From assembly GCA_029099685.1 (NCBI GenBank), contig JAQXOO010000002.1, positions 1-64,000 on the forward strand: DNA of 64,000 bases. The letters are read 5' to 3'. Below the pieces are notes generated by a model. The model was not told the DNA's origin. It saw nothing but the letters and a program-made list of their open reading frames with translations, and did no database searches. Made by a program: the position numbers and the translations under genes. Source of the DNA: Clostridia bacterium. GTDB lineage: Bacteria > Bacillota > Clostridia > Oscillospirales > Butyricicoccaceae. Below are positions 1-7,023 of this stretch, one piece after another. Positions within the stretch are counted from its first letter, which is position 1. Every line of letters starts with the position of its first letter.

Positions 1-23
1 TTCAATGTGCTGGAAAGCGCATA

Positions 24-139
24 GTAGGTGTTGATTACGGTGAGGGTCCACCCGTTCCCATTTCGAACACGGTAGTTAAGCTCACAGGTGCTGACAATAC
101 TTGGCTGGCGACGGCCCGGGAAGATAAGTTGACGCCTAC
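24..139 (+). rRNA. rrf: 5S ribosomal RNA
   Basis: The conserved 5S core is present, including CCCGTTCCCATTTCGAACAC and the TAAGCTCACAGG-like loop region. The terminal helix GTAGGTGT/ACGCCTAC closes the molecule at 24 and 139, giving 116 nt. It is followed at once by tRNA genes, as at the end of a rRNA operon; 16S and 23S would lie left of the window. Confidence 0.93.
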
Positions 140-141
140 AC

Positions 142-217
142 TCCTCCTTAGCTCAGTCGGTAGAGCACGCGGCTGTTAACCGCGGTGTCGTAGGTTCGAG
201 TCCTACAGGGGGAGCCA
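142..217 (+). tRNA. tRNA-Asn (GTT)
   Basis: Cloverleaf with acceptor stem TCCTCCT/AGGGGGA, anticodon loop CTGTTAA (anticodon GTT), T-loop TTCGAGT and an encoded CCA end. It starts 2 nt after the 5S gene, so it is probably co-transcribed with the rRNA operon. An identical copy lies at 340-415. Confidence 0.96.
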
Positions 218-222
218 CTGAA

Positions 223-251
223 GAAGCAAGTCGCAAGACTTGCTTCTTTTT
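223..251 (+). terminator. Intrinsic terminator between tRNA-Asn and tRNA-Lys
   Basis: Perfect stem GAAGCAAGTC/GACTTGCTTC with a GCAA loop, followed by TTTTTC. It would end the rRNA-tRNA transcript, so the downstream tRNAs may depend on readthrough or on their own promoter. Confidence 0.8.
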
Positions 252-258
252 CCCAGAT

Positions 259-334
259 GCACCTTTAGCTCAGTTGGTAGAGCACCTGACTCTTAATCAG
301 GGTGTCCAGGGTTCGAGTCCCTGAAGGTGTACCA
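259..334 (+). tRNA. tRNA-Lys (CTT)
   Basis: Cloverleaf with acceptor stem GCACCTT/AAGGTGT (one G-U pair), anticodon loop CTCTTAA (anticodon CTT, reading AAG), T-arm GGGTTCGAGTCCC and encoded CCA. It sits between two identical tRNA-Asn genes. Confidence 0.96.
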
Positions 335-339
335 CATAT

Positions 340-415
340 TCCTCCTTAGCTCAGTCGGTAGAGCACGCGGCTGTTAACCGCGGTGTCGTAGGTTCGAGTC
401 CTACAGGGGGAGCCA
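340..415 (+). tRNA. tRNA-Asn (GTT), second identical copy
   Basis: Base-for-base repeat of the tRNA-Asn at 142-217, with anticodon GTT and encoded CCA. The duplication within 200 bp is presumably a gene-dosage effect. Confidence 0.96.
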
Positions 416-419
416 TCAA

Positions 420-447
420 AGCACTTGCGAAAGCAAGTGCTTTTTTC
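420..447 (+). terminator. Intrinsic terminator after the tRNA cluster
   Basis: Stem AGCACTTGC/GCAAGTGCT with a GAAA tetraloop, followed by six T. It closes the tRNA transcription unit. Confidence 0.85.
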
Positions 448-507
448 TATTTACTCCTTCATACAGTGGTCAACAATCAAATTCAGAATTCTTAATCTTT
501 GTTAATC

Positions 508-536
508 TTGTAACATGGTGGAAGCTATGCTACAAT
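508..536 (+). promoter_or_regulatory. Sigma-A-type promoter for the small membrane protein
   Basis: TTGTAA, 17-nt spacer, TACAAT. It lies 55 nt upstream of the ATG at 591. Confidence 0.6.
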
Positions 537-590
537 ATAAAAAAGCCAACGACGATAAGAGATTTGTTTTTGTGGGGAAGGGAGCGCTCT

Positions 591-893
591 ATGGATTGGA
601 CGTATGTAATCGGTCCTGCTATCGGAGCATTGATTGGCGGCATTTATGGCAGCATGATGGGTGGCGGCGCGTTCCATAGCGTGAGAGGAAGCGGTATTGG
701 CAGCAGAGTCGGAGGCAGTTCCGGATGGACTACTGGTTATATCGTGTTGGGAGCCTTGTGGGGTATATCCCTTGCGTTTGCGTATAGACAAATGCATAAA
801 AAAGGTGGGGACGAAAGAGGCGAGTTCCTCACAGAAACCAAGGCTTATAAAAAGAAGATGAAAAAACAGGATAAAACTGATCAGAAAGATTGA
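591..893 (+). CDS. Small glycine-rich membrane protein, unknown function
   Basis: A 100-residue protein that I do not recognise. The N-terminal half holds a glycine-rich hydrophobic segment (IGPAIGALIGGIYGSMMGG, resembling a glycine zipper), then a Gly/Ser-rich loop, then a second membrane segment (YIVLGALWGISLAFAY). The C-terminus is strongly basic and likely cytoplasmic. The ORF track starts at a TTG at 564. I prefer ATG 591 because GGGGAAGGGA lies just upstream of it and the hydrophobic segment begins there. It has its own promoter and no operon partner. Confidence 0.65.
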   Translation: MDWTYVIGPAIGALIGGIYGSMMGGGAFHSVRGSGIGSRVGGSSGWTTGYIVLGALWGISLAFAYRQMHKKGGDERGEFLTETKAYKKKMKKQDKTDQKD

Positions 894-919
894 TAGCAGT
901 ACATATATAGAAGCATTAC

Positions 920-950
920 AGCGGCAGGGTGCCCCTTCCGCTGCTCTTTT
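920..950 (+). terminator. Weak terminator-like hairpin
   Basis: AGCGG...CCGCT stem with an inner GGG/CCC and a 2x2 internal loop, followed by GCTCTTTTG. It lies between the small membrane protein and the DMT exporter. The stem is imperfect. Confidence 0.35.
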
Positions 951-971
951 GCTCGACTTTTTGTGAGTTTG

Positions 972-980
972 TGCTATAAT
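972..980 (+). promoter_or_regulatory. Extended -10 promoter element for the DMT exporter
   Basis: TGCTATAAT gives a TGn-extended consensus -10. No convincing -35 is seen at 16-18 nt. The implied transcription start near 987 would leave no leader for ATG 997 and favours the downstream GTG 1018. Confidence 0.5.
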
Positions 981-1017
981 AGAAAACGGAAATTGCATGA
1001 GGAGAGCTGGTGATGTT

Positions 1018-1911
1018 GTGAAAAGGCTTGCACCCTTTTTGGTGATGCTGGCTGGATGTCTGTGGGCAACGTTGGGTCTGTTTGTGCGGCATTTCAATGA
1101 TGTGGGTCTGACCTCCATGGAGATCCTGGAGGCCCGAAACATCCTGTCGGCGGCGGCTCTGTTTTTGTTTTTGGGGCTGTTCCGCCGGGAGTTGTTGCGG
1201 GTCCGGGCAAAAGACCTGTGGTGTTTTGCAGGCGGCGGCATCGGCAGCGTCATTCTGTTTAACTATTGCTACTTTCAGACGATCCAGCGGTCATCTTTGT
1301 CGGTGGCAGCCATTTTGCTGTATACATCGCCTATTTTTGTGCTGCTGCTGTCTGTGCCCCTGTTCGGAGAAAAATTGACAAAGAAAAAAGTGTTTTGCCT
1401 CATTATGGCCTTTACGGGCTGCGCCCTGGCGGGCGGACTGGCCTCCGACGGGATGAACCTGTCCTGGGTCACGCTGCTGCTGGGACTGGGGTCGGGCTTC
1501 GGCTACGGCCTGTACAGCATTTTCTCCCGCTATGCCCTGCAGCGGGGCTATCATCCTATGACCATCACGGCTTATATTTTATTATTCGCGTCGGTGGGCG
1601 GCATCCCGTTGACGGACTTTTCCCAGCTGAGCGGCGCCGTCCAGAGGGACGGAGGCCTCCTGTGGTACCTGATGGTCTTTACGCTGGTGGCCACCATCCT
1701 GCCGAATGCCTTTTATATTACCGGTCTGCGGTATGTGGAAAACGGCGTGGCCGCCGTGCTGGCCTGCATCGAGCCAGCGATGGCCACGATTTTCGGAATT
1801 TTTGTGTTTTCGGAAATGCCTACGCCCGCCGGCTGGGCGGGGATCTTTCTGGTGCTGGCGGCGCTGGTCCTTTTGAATCTGCAGCCGAAAAAATCTGATG
1901 ACACGAAATAA
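1018..1911 (+). CDS. EamA/DMT-superfamily permease
   Basis: About 297 residues with ten hydrophobic segments arranged as two EamA repeats of about 140 residues. Motifs include PIFVLLLSVPLFGEKLT at the end of repeat one and CIEPAMATIFGIFVF in repeat two, both typical of the drug/metabolite transporter superfamily. Family members usually export metabolites or amino acids from the cytoplasm; the substrate cannot be read from the sequence. The track begins at ATG 997. GTG 1018 has AGGAG upstream and fits the mapped -10, so I place the start there; ATG 997 remains possible. The acetyltransferase follows after 18 nt and may be co-transcribed. Confidence 0.88.
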   Translation: MKRLAPFLVMLAGCLWATLGLFVRHFNDVGLTSMEILEARNILSAAALFLFLGLFRRELLRVRAKDLWCFAGGGIGSVILFNYCYFQTIQRSSLSVAAILLYTSPIFVLLLSVPLFGEKLTKKKVFCLIMAFTGCALAGGLASDGMNLSWVTLLLGLGSGFGYGLYSIFSRYALQRGYHPMTITAYILLFASVGGIPLTDFSQLSGAVQRDGGLLWYLMVFTLVATILPNAFYITGLRYVENGVAAVLACIEPAMATIFGIFVFSEMPTPAGWAGIFLVLAALVLLNLQPKKSDDTK

Positions 1912-1929
1912 ATCAAAGGAGTTTTTATA

Positions 1930-2412
1930 ATGGAGATCAGACACGCGACTGAAAAGGATCTGGAGGCCATCGCACAGGTGGAGGCCGAGTGCTTCCCTGC
2001 CGCCGAAGCGGCCACCCATGCGTCCATCCAGGCCCGTCTGGCGGCTTTTCCCGACCATTTCTGGCTGCTGGAGGACGGCGACACTCTGGTGGGCTTTGTC
2101 AACGGCATGGCCACCGATCTGCCCGATCTGTGCGACGAAATGTATGAGAACGCCGCCATGCACGACCCCAGGGGCGACTGGCAGATGATCTTTGGGGTGG
2201 ACACCATCCCCGCCTACCGCCGCCGGGGCTGCGCGGAGCGGCTGCTGAACCGGGTGATCGCAGATACCCGCGCCGCGGGCCGGAAGGGACTGGTGCTCAC
2301 CTGCAAGGACCGGCTGGTGCATTATTACGCCAAGTTCGGCTTTGTCAGCGAGGGCGTTTCCGGTTCCACCCACGGCGGCGTGGTGTGGTATCAGATGCGG
2401 CTGACGTTTTAA
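1930..2412 (+). CDS. GNAT-family N-acetyltransferase
   Basis: A 160-residue protein with the GNAT fold order. It has an N-terminal MEIRHATEKDLEAIAQVE, a central beta strand (IFGVDTIPAYRRRGCAERLLNRVI) carrying the acetyl-CoA loop R/Q-x-x-G-x-A-type motif RRRGCA, and a C-terminal YYAKFGF motif near the acceptor site. It transfers an acetyl group from acetyl-CoA to an amine; the substrate is unknown, although the layout resembles aminoalkyl or ribosomal-protein acetyltransferases. AAAGGAG lies 8 nt before the ATG. It is flanked by the DMT exporter and a decayed Nudix gene, probably one transcription unit. Confidence 0.85.
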   Translation: MEIRHATEKDLEAIAQVEAECFPAAEAATHASIQARLAAFPDHFWLLEDGDTLVGFVNGMATDLPDLCDEMYENAAMHDPRGDWQMIFGVDTIPAYRRRGCAERLLNRVIADTRAAGRKGLVLTCKDRLVHYYAKFGFVSEGVSGSTHGGVVWYQMRLTF

Positions 2413-2416
2413 GCCG

Positions 2417-2859
2417 GTGAAAGCCGCAGACAGCAGCGGCACTGTTTTGTTCGCCGAAAGGGATCAGGGCCGGCGGTATGTACTGGTGATGGAAAAGGCC
2501 GGACCGTGCGGCTTGCCGAAAGACCGCCTGGAGCCCGGGGAGAGCGAACATCAGGCGGCTTTGCGGGAGATGTGGGAGGAATGTGGCGTGGAAGCCGCAC
2601 TGCTGCCCGGCTTCCGCCGGGAGGTGTCCTATGCCGTGGGATGCGGTGAAGGGCGTCAGCTTCTTTCTGGGCAAGTGCGAAGCCCGGCGGCTCCGCAGCG
2701 CGGAGCGGTGGCGGAGAGCCTGCTGCTGGCTTATGCGCAGGCGCTGGAGCGCCTGACCCACGGGTCAGGAAACCGGTACTGCGGGCCGCGGAAGCCTATT
2801 TGACGCAAAAAACCGTGTTGACACTTGACAGCGGAGGGGAAGCCCGGCGAGGACGATGA
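2417..2859 (+). pseudogene. Nudix hydrolase, frameshifted remnant
   Basis: The first 70 codons from GTG 2417 encode a Nudix N-terminus and a nearly complete Nudix box (ESEHQAALREMWEECGV), with the usual Gly of the PKG motif replaced by Asp. The homologous sequence then moves between frames. PMPWDAVKGVSFFLGKCEA is in the +1 frame, VAESLLLAYAQALERLTH returns to the first frame, and RKPVLRAAEAYLTQK, the typical C-terminus of this family, is in the third frame and stops at 2859. At least three indels are needed, so no intact enzyme is made. Intact relatives are about 140-residue Ap4A/dinucleotide-type Nudix hydrolases. It sits 4 nt after the GNAT gene. Confidence 0.8.
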
Positions 2860-2933
2860 CGCAGCCGGCGTTCATTTTAGCCACTGGCAGGCATGCAGGC
2901 ACTTGGCTGCTTTAGGTATGTTTGTACGATAAA

Positions 2934-2969
2934 AAAATCCAAGGTGCTTTTCGGGCACCTTGGATTTTT
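2934..2969. terminator. Bidirectional intrinsic terminator
   Basis: Perfect stem AAAAATCCAAGGTGC/GCACCTTGGATTTTT with a short TTTTCGG loop; a U-tract forms on either strand. It separates the Nudix remnant (+) from the convergent M20 amidohydrolase (-). I see no gene in 2860-3152; the ORFs there lack ribosome binding sites and family signatures. Confidence 0.85.
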
Positions 2970-3152
2970 ACGTTATGAGGGGCACAGAACGGGAAAAAAG
3001 CACGGGCATTCCTTCCGGGCCGGGACCCGGGGCAGCGCGAAAAACAGAGGTCAGCGGATGCAGGCGAGTACAAATTTTAAGGGCACGTCCATACGCTGCG
3101 TAACCTGTTGAGGCGTCATGCCGCCGGCAAGAAAGCGCCTGCAGGGCTGTTT

Positions 3153-4349
3153 TTATGAATTCTCCTTCAGCCACTGGATGGCAACATGGGCAAAGGCGGC
3201 GGCGCTGGCAGGCAGCGCGTCCTCATGGAACCGCACCTTGGGGTGGTGCTGGGGATAGCAATAGCCCTCCTCGGGCTTTCCGGCCGCCACGCACAGGAAG
3301 ACGCTGGGCACCTCGTTGGTGACCCAGGCGAAATCCTCGGAGCCCAGGCCGCCGGAGGCAGGCATATCCAGCTCATCCGCGTCCAGTACGGTGACGCCCT
3401 CCAGGCCGGAACAGATCTCCTTGACCTGGGCGTACAGCTCCTTGTTCTGCTCCAGCACGGGGCAGCCGCTGCCGTATTCCACCCGGGCTTCAGCGCCGAA
3501 GGTGGCGGCGGTGGCGGCGGTGATGGCTTCGATCCGCTCCTTCACCTGCGCCCGCACCTCGTTGCTCAGGGTGCGGATGGTGCCGGACATCATGGCCTCC
3601 TGAGGGATGACATTGGAGGTGTTGCCGCCGTGCATCTGGCCGATGGTCAGCACCAGCGGCTGGGTGGGATCCACCTCACGGGCGCTGATGGTCTGGAGCG
3701 CCAGAAAGATGTGGGCCATGGCGTTGAGGGGGTCGATGCCGTTGTGGGGCTGGGCGCCGTGGCAGCCCTTTCCGGTGACATGGATGGTGAACCAGTCCAC
3801 GGCCGCGAACTTGGAGTGTACGCCGGTAAACAGAAGGGTGCCCACGGGCAGAGGGACGTTGGACATGACGTGCATACTCATGGCCGCGTCTACCTTGGGG
3901 TCTTCCAGCACACCGCCTTCGATCATCATTTTGCCGCCGTCCATGGTCTCTTCGGCGGGCTGGAACATCAGCTTGACCATGCCCTCCAGCTCAGACTCAT
4001 GGGCCTTCAGCAACTGGGCTGCCCCCAGCAGCGCGGCGGTGTGGCAGTCATGGCCGCAGGCGTGCATATTGCCGTTGGTGGACTTGAATTCCACGTCGGC
4101 CTGCTCCTGCACCGGCAGGGCGTCCATGTCACTGCGGAGGAGGAAGCATTTGCCGCAGGGCTTTCCAACCGTGGCCACAAGGCCGCATTCGCCGATGCGG
4201 CGGGGCGTATAGCCCATTTCCTTCAGCTTTTCTTCCACATAAGCCGCGGTTTTGGGCAGATGCAGCCCGGTTTCCGGGTTTTGATGCAGATGGTTTCGAT
4301 TGTTTACAAGGGTCTCCTGAATGTTCAGCGCTTCCTGATACAGGTTCAT
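3153..4349 (-). CDS. M20-family amidohydrolase (N-acyl-amino-acid / hippurate hydrolase type)
   Basis: A 398-residue cytoplasmic metallopeptidase of the M20D group. Metal-binding motifs are in place: MHACGHDCHTAALLGAAQ (Cys-Gly-His-Asp), QPAEE with the catalytic Glu pair, and GSEDFAWV near the C-terminus. Between them lies the dimerisation domain (about residues 175-290). Such enzymes cleave N-acyl groups from amino acids or conjugates; HipO, indole-acetyl-amino-acid hydrolases and N-acetyl-diaminopimelate deacetylases are relatives, so the substrate is open. The track starts 26 codons upstream; I choose ATG 4349 because AGAAAGGCGG precedes it and MNLYQEAL is the normal family N-terminus. It is monocistronic with its own promoter. 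Confidence 0.9.
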   Translation of the reverse strand: MNLYQEALNIQETLVNNRNHLHQNPETGLHLPKTAAYVEEKLKEMGYTPRRIGECGLVATVGKPCGKCFLLRSDMDALPVQEQADVEFKSTNGNMHACGHDCHTAALLGAAQLLKAHESELEGMVKLMFQPAEETMDGGKMMIEGGVLEDPKVDAAMSMHVMSNVPLPVGTLLFTGVHSKFAAVDWFTIHVTGKGCHGAQPHNGIDPLNAMAHIFLALQTISAREVDPTQPLVLTIGQMHGGNTSNVIPQEAMMSGTIRTLSNEVRAQVKERIEAITAATAATFGAEARVEYGSGCPVLEQNKELYAQVKEICSGLEGVTVLDADELDMPASGGLGSEDFAWVTNEVPSVFLCVAAGKPEEGYCYPQHHPKVRFHEDALPASAAAFAHVAIQWLKENS

Positions 4350-4398
4350 GGCAATCCCGCCTTTCTGTAGAAAAAATGGAATAGATTTATTTTGAAAA

Positions 4399-4427
4399 AT
4401 CATAGCAGAAATATCCCCCTGTGACAA
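4399..4427 (-). promoter_or_regulatory. Promoter of the M20 amidohydrolase gene
   Basis: On the minus strand TTGTCA, a 17-nt spacer and TATGAT lie 50-80 nt upstream of the start codon. It is one of the best sigma-A matches in the window. Confidence 0.75.
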
Positions 4428-4477
4428 GAGATCATCTGTTAAACAAGTTGTGAAAGGGACGCGGGGGACTTCCCGCT

Positions 4478-4516
4478 GAAAAAAGCAAAGGACCGTTTCG
4501 CCCCGGCGAAACGGTC
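4478..4516 (-). terminator. Terminator of the thrC-apgM-rimM-trmD operon
   Basis: On the minus strand GACCGTTTCGCC/CGAAACGGTC forms a hairpin right after the trmD stop and is followed by CTTTGCTTTTTT. Confidence 0.85.
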
Positions 4517-4521
4517 GGTTT

Positions 4522-5277
4522 TTACAGGTTTTTTTGCAGCGACTCGTCCGCCAGGGCCTCGTCCAGCAGGGACAGCAGCTTCTTTTCCTTTTTGTCCAGC
4601 GTCAGATTTGCAAACAGGTCGGGGCGGCGCTCCCGGGTGAGGTACAGGGCCTGCAGCCGCCGCCATGTTCCGATGTTTTCGTGGTTTCCGGACAACAGCA
4701 CCTGGGGGACGGGACGGCCCCGCCAGACCTCGGGGCGGGTGTACTGGGGATATTCCAGCACGCCGCTCCAGTGGCTCTCATCCTCAAAGCTGGCCGTCTC
4801 CGCCAGCACACCGGGTACCATGCGGCACACGGCGTCGGTGACCACCATGGCGGCCAGCTCGCCGCCGGTGAGCACAAAATCACCGATGGACAGCTCCTCG
4901 TCTACACAGGCCTCCACAAACCGCTGGTCCACGCCCTCGTAGTGGCCGCACACCAGAATGATATGCTCCCTGGCCAGCAGCTCCCGGGCCTTGGCCTGGT
5001 CAAAGGGGGCGCCCGCCGGGCTCATGAGGACGGTGTGGACGGCTTGCCCCGCTTTCACATCCTCCAGACACCGGGCCAGCGGCTCGCACTGCATCACCAT
5101 GCCCTGTCCGCCGCCGTAAGGATAGTCGTCGGTGCGGCGGCGCTTGTCAGGGGAATAGTCCCGGATGTGGTGGCAGCGGATGTCCAGCAGTCCGGCCTCC
5201 CGGCCGCGGCCGATGATGCTTTCCCGCAGGGCGCTGTCCACCATCTCGGGGAACAGGGTGAGGATGTCAATTCTCAT
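4522..5277 (-). CDS. trmD: tRNA (guanine-N1)-methyltransferase TrmD
   Basis: Methylates N1 of G37 in tRNAs with a G at position 36, using S-adenosylmethionine, to prevent frameshifting. The protein has 251 residues, the usual family size. It opens with MRIDILTLFPEMV and shows RTDDYPYGGGQGMVMQ and the SAM-binding trefoil-knot segments LVCGHYEGVDQRF and LSIGDFVLTGGELAA. Its start overlaps the end of rimM by 11 bp, the classical rimM-trmD coupling. Unusually, the upstream partners here are thrC and an ApgM-type gene, not rpsP. Confidence 0.98.
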   Translation of the reverse strand: MRIDILTLFPEMVDSALRESIIGRGREAGLLDIRCHHIRDYSPDKRRRTDDYPYGGGQGMVMQCEPLARCLEDVKAGQAVHTVLMSPAGAPFDQAKARELLAREHIILVCGHYEGVDQRFVEACVDEELSIGDFVLTGGELAAMVVTDAVCRMVPGVLAETASFEDESHWSGVLEYPQYTRPEVWRGRPVPQVLLSGNHENIGTWRRLQALYLTRERRPDLFANLTLDKKEKKLLSLLDEALADESLQKNL

Positions 5278-5764
5278 GGGGCAGCATCCCTTCTATGGTG
5301 CGGATGGTAAGCACGCGCCCCTCCAGGTCCACGCCCTGGTGGAAGGGCGGCACCGCGGGCACCAGGACCTCCGCGCCGCCGCAGTCGATGACATACACCA
5401 TGGAGGCGGGGCGCTCCAGCACCTCCCGCAGGGTGCCGATGGTCTGACCGGAGCGCTGGTCATAGACGGAAAAACCGTAAAGATCCCGGTACAGGTACTG
5501 GCCCTTTTCCAGCCGGACCTGCTCCCGGCGGACGGTGATCGGCTTGTTTTTCAGGGGCATGGCCTGCTCGATGGTCTCCACGCCTTCCAGCGTCAGCAGA
5601 ACAAAGGCGCCGTGGTCCCGGGCGGAGCGGATGGCGTATTCCGTGCCGCCGATGCACACGGTCCGGAGCTTTTTGAAAAAGCCAGGGTCGCAGTAATTGT
5701 CCACCTTGATCTCGCCGCGGATGCCGTGGGTGTTGAGCACCTTGCCGCATTCCAGAATGTCCAC
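5267..5764 (-). CDS. rimM: Ribosome maturation factor RimM
   Basis: A 165-residue 16S rRNA processing factor that binds ribosomal protein S19 during 30S head maturation. The N-terminal RimM beta-barrel domain begins MDILECGKVLNTHGIRGEIKV and contains ALLTLEGVE-type strands. The C-terminal PRC-barrel covers QYLYRDLYGFSVYDQRSGQTIGTL through YVIDCGGAEVLVPAVPPFHQGVDLE. It lies 11 nt after the ApgM-type gene and overlaps trmD. Confidence 0.97.
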   Translation of the reverse strand: MDILECGKVLNTHGIRGEIKVDNYCDPGFFKKLRTVCIGGTEYAIRSARDHGAFVLLTLEGVETIEQAMPLKNKPITVRREQVRLEKGQYLYRDLYGFSVYDQRSGQTIGTLREVLERPASMVYVIDCGGAEVLVPAVPPFHQGVDLEGRVLTIRTIEGMLPHEN

Positions 5765-5775
5765 AGAGTTCCCCC

Positions 5776-6990
5776 TTATCCCAGCAGCTTTTCCATCAGG
5801 TCGCAGGCGCGGGGGACGAACAGGCCGGTAGCCCGGGCCGCGTGCTCGTTATAGAGCACCTTGCCGCCGTCCATGGGGTGCCGGCTGGAATACAGGGCAA
5901 AGGGTACCGGGTCGCCCACGTGGGTCAGCAGGCACAGGGGCGTGGGATGGTCGGGCATCACCAGAACGGAATAGTCTTCGCCGCAGGTCTTCAGATAGTC
6001 CATCACCGGGCCGATGACCTTGCTGTCGATGTCCTCGATGCACCGGACCTTTTCATGGATCTGGCCGTGATGGCCGCACTCGTCGGGACCTTCCATGTGG
6101 ATATAGACGAACTGGCAGCCTTCCCGCAGGGCCTTGACGGCGGCCCGGGCCTTGGCATCGAAATCCGTCTCATAGGTGCCGGTGATCCTGCCGTCCACGG
6201 GCAGCACCTCCAGCCCCGCGCACAGGCCGATGCCGCGGATCAGGTCTACGGCGGAGATGACGCCGCCCCGTTCCACGCCGAACTTCTCCCGGAAGGGGGT
6301 CAGGGCGGGCTTGCGGCCCTCGCCCCAGAACCACAGGCAGTTGGCGGGATTTTTGCCCTGGGCCACGCGCTTCTGGTTGACGGGATGGTCCTTCAGCACG
6401 GAATAGGAATACCGCATCATATCCAGCAGCAGCGAACCGTTTTCGCCCTGGGGCAGGTGGCCCTTGACGGGCTTGTGGGAGATGTCATGGGGCGGAGTGC
6501 ACAGGGCGCCGGTATCGGCATCCCGCAGCACCAGGCAGTGCCGGTAGCTGACGCCGGGATACAGCTCCACCTTGTCGGTGCGGAACTGCTTGTCCATGGC
6601 CTCGATGAGCTGGCGGGATTCCTCGCTGGAGATCTCGCCGGCGCTGTAGTCGGCCATGACGCAGTCCTCCAGGTTGTCGGAGCCGCTGAGGGTGACGGTG
6701 TTGCAGCGGTAAGCCACGTCGCCGGCGCCCAGGGTGATGCCCATATTGACGGCCTCCAGCGGGGAGCGGCCGGTGTAATAGACCAGGGGATCATAGCCGA
6801 ACACGGACAGGTTGGCGTTGTCGCTGCCGGGCTTCATGCCCTGGGGCACGGTCTGGGCCAGACCGAACAGGCCATTCCGGGCCACCTCGTCCATATGGGG
6901 ATGGCGGGCCACATCCAGGGGTGTCTTGCCGCCCAGGGCCTCCACCGGATAATCGGCCATGCCGTCACACAAAAATACAACGGATTTCAT
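5776..6990 (-). CDS. ApgM-type phosphoglycerate mutase family protein, probable homoserine kinase analogue
   Basis: A 404-residue member of the alkaline-phosphatase-fold family of archaeal-type cofactor-independent phosphoglycerate mutases (COG3635). It has the N-terminal metal site VVFLCDGMADYP, the phospho-acceptor serine region GSDNANLSVFGYDP and the C-terminal metal ligands MPDHPTP with THVGDPVPFALY. Members of this family next to thrC, in genomes without classical ThrB, are annotated as homoserine kinase replacements. Here it lies 33 nt downstream of thrC in the same operon, so phosphorylation of homoserine for ThrC is a better guess than glycolysis. That role is inferred from context only. 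AAGGAGG precedes the ATG. Confidence 0.85.
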   Translation of the reverse strand: MKSVVFLCDGMADYPVEALGGKTPLDVARHPHMDEVARNGLFGLAQTVPQGMKPGSDNANLSVFGYDPLVYYTGRSPLEAVNMGITLGAGDVAYRCNTVTLSGSDNLEDCVMADYSAGEISSEESRQLIEAMDKQFRTDKVELYPGVSYRHCLVLRDADTGALCTPPHDISHKPVKGHLPQGENGSLLLDMMRYSYSVLKDHPVNQKRVAQGKNPANCLWFWGEGRKPALTPFREKFGVERGGVISAVDLIRGIGLCAGLEVLPVDGRITGTYETDFDAKARAAVKALREGCQFVYIHMEGPDECGHHGQIHEKVRCIEDIDSKVIGPVMDYLKTCGEDYSVLVMPDHPTPLCLLTHVGDPVPFALYSSRHPMDGGKVLYNEHAARATGLFVPRACDLMEKLLG

Positions 6991-7023
6991 AAGCTTCCTC
7001 CTTGTTCAAAACGGGGCCGGGGG

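Noticed and set aside
223-447. Possible CRISPR-like repetition from the two identical tRNA-Asn genes and similar hairpins
   Set aside because: The repeats are complete tRNA genes and ordinary terminators; no spacer-repeat pattern exists. No CRISPR array or cas gene was seen anywhere in the window.
2893-3111. 72-residue plus ORF between the Nudix remnant and the M20 gene
   Set aside because: It contains the bidirectional terminator and has no ribosome site or family features.
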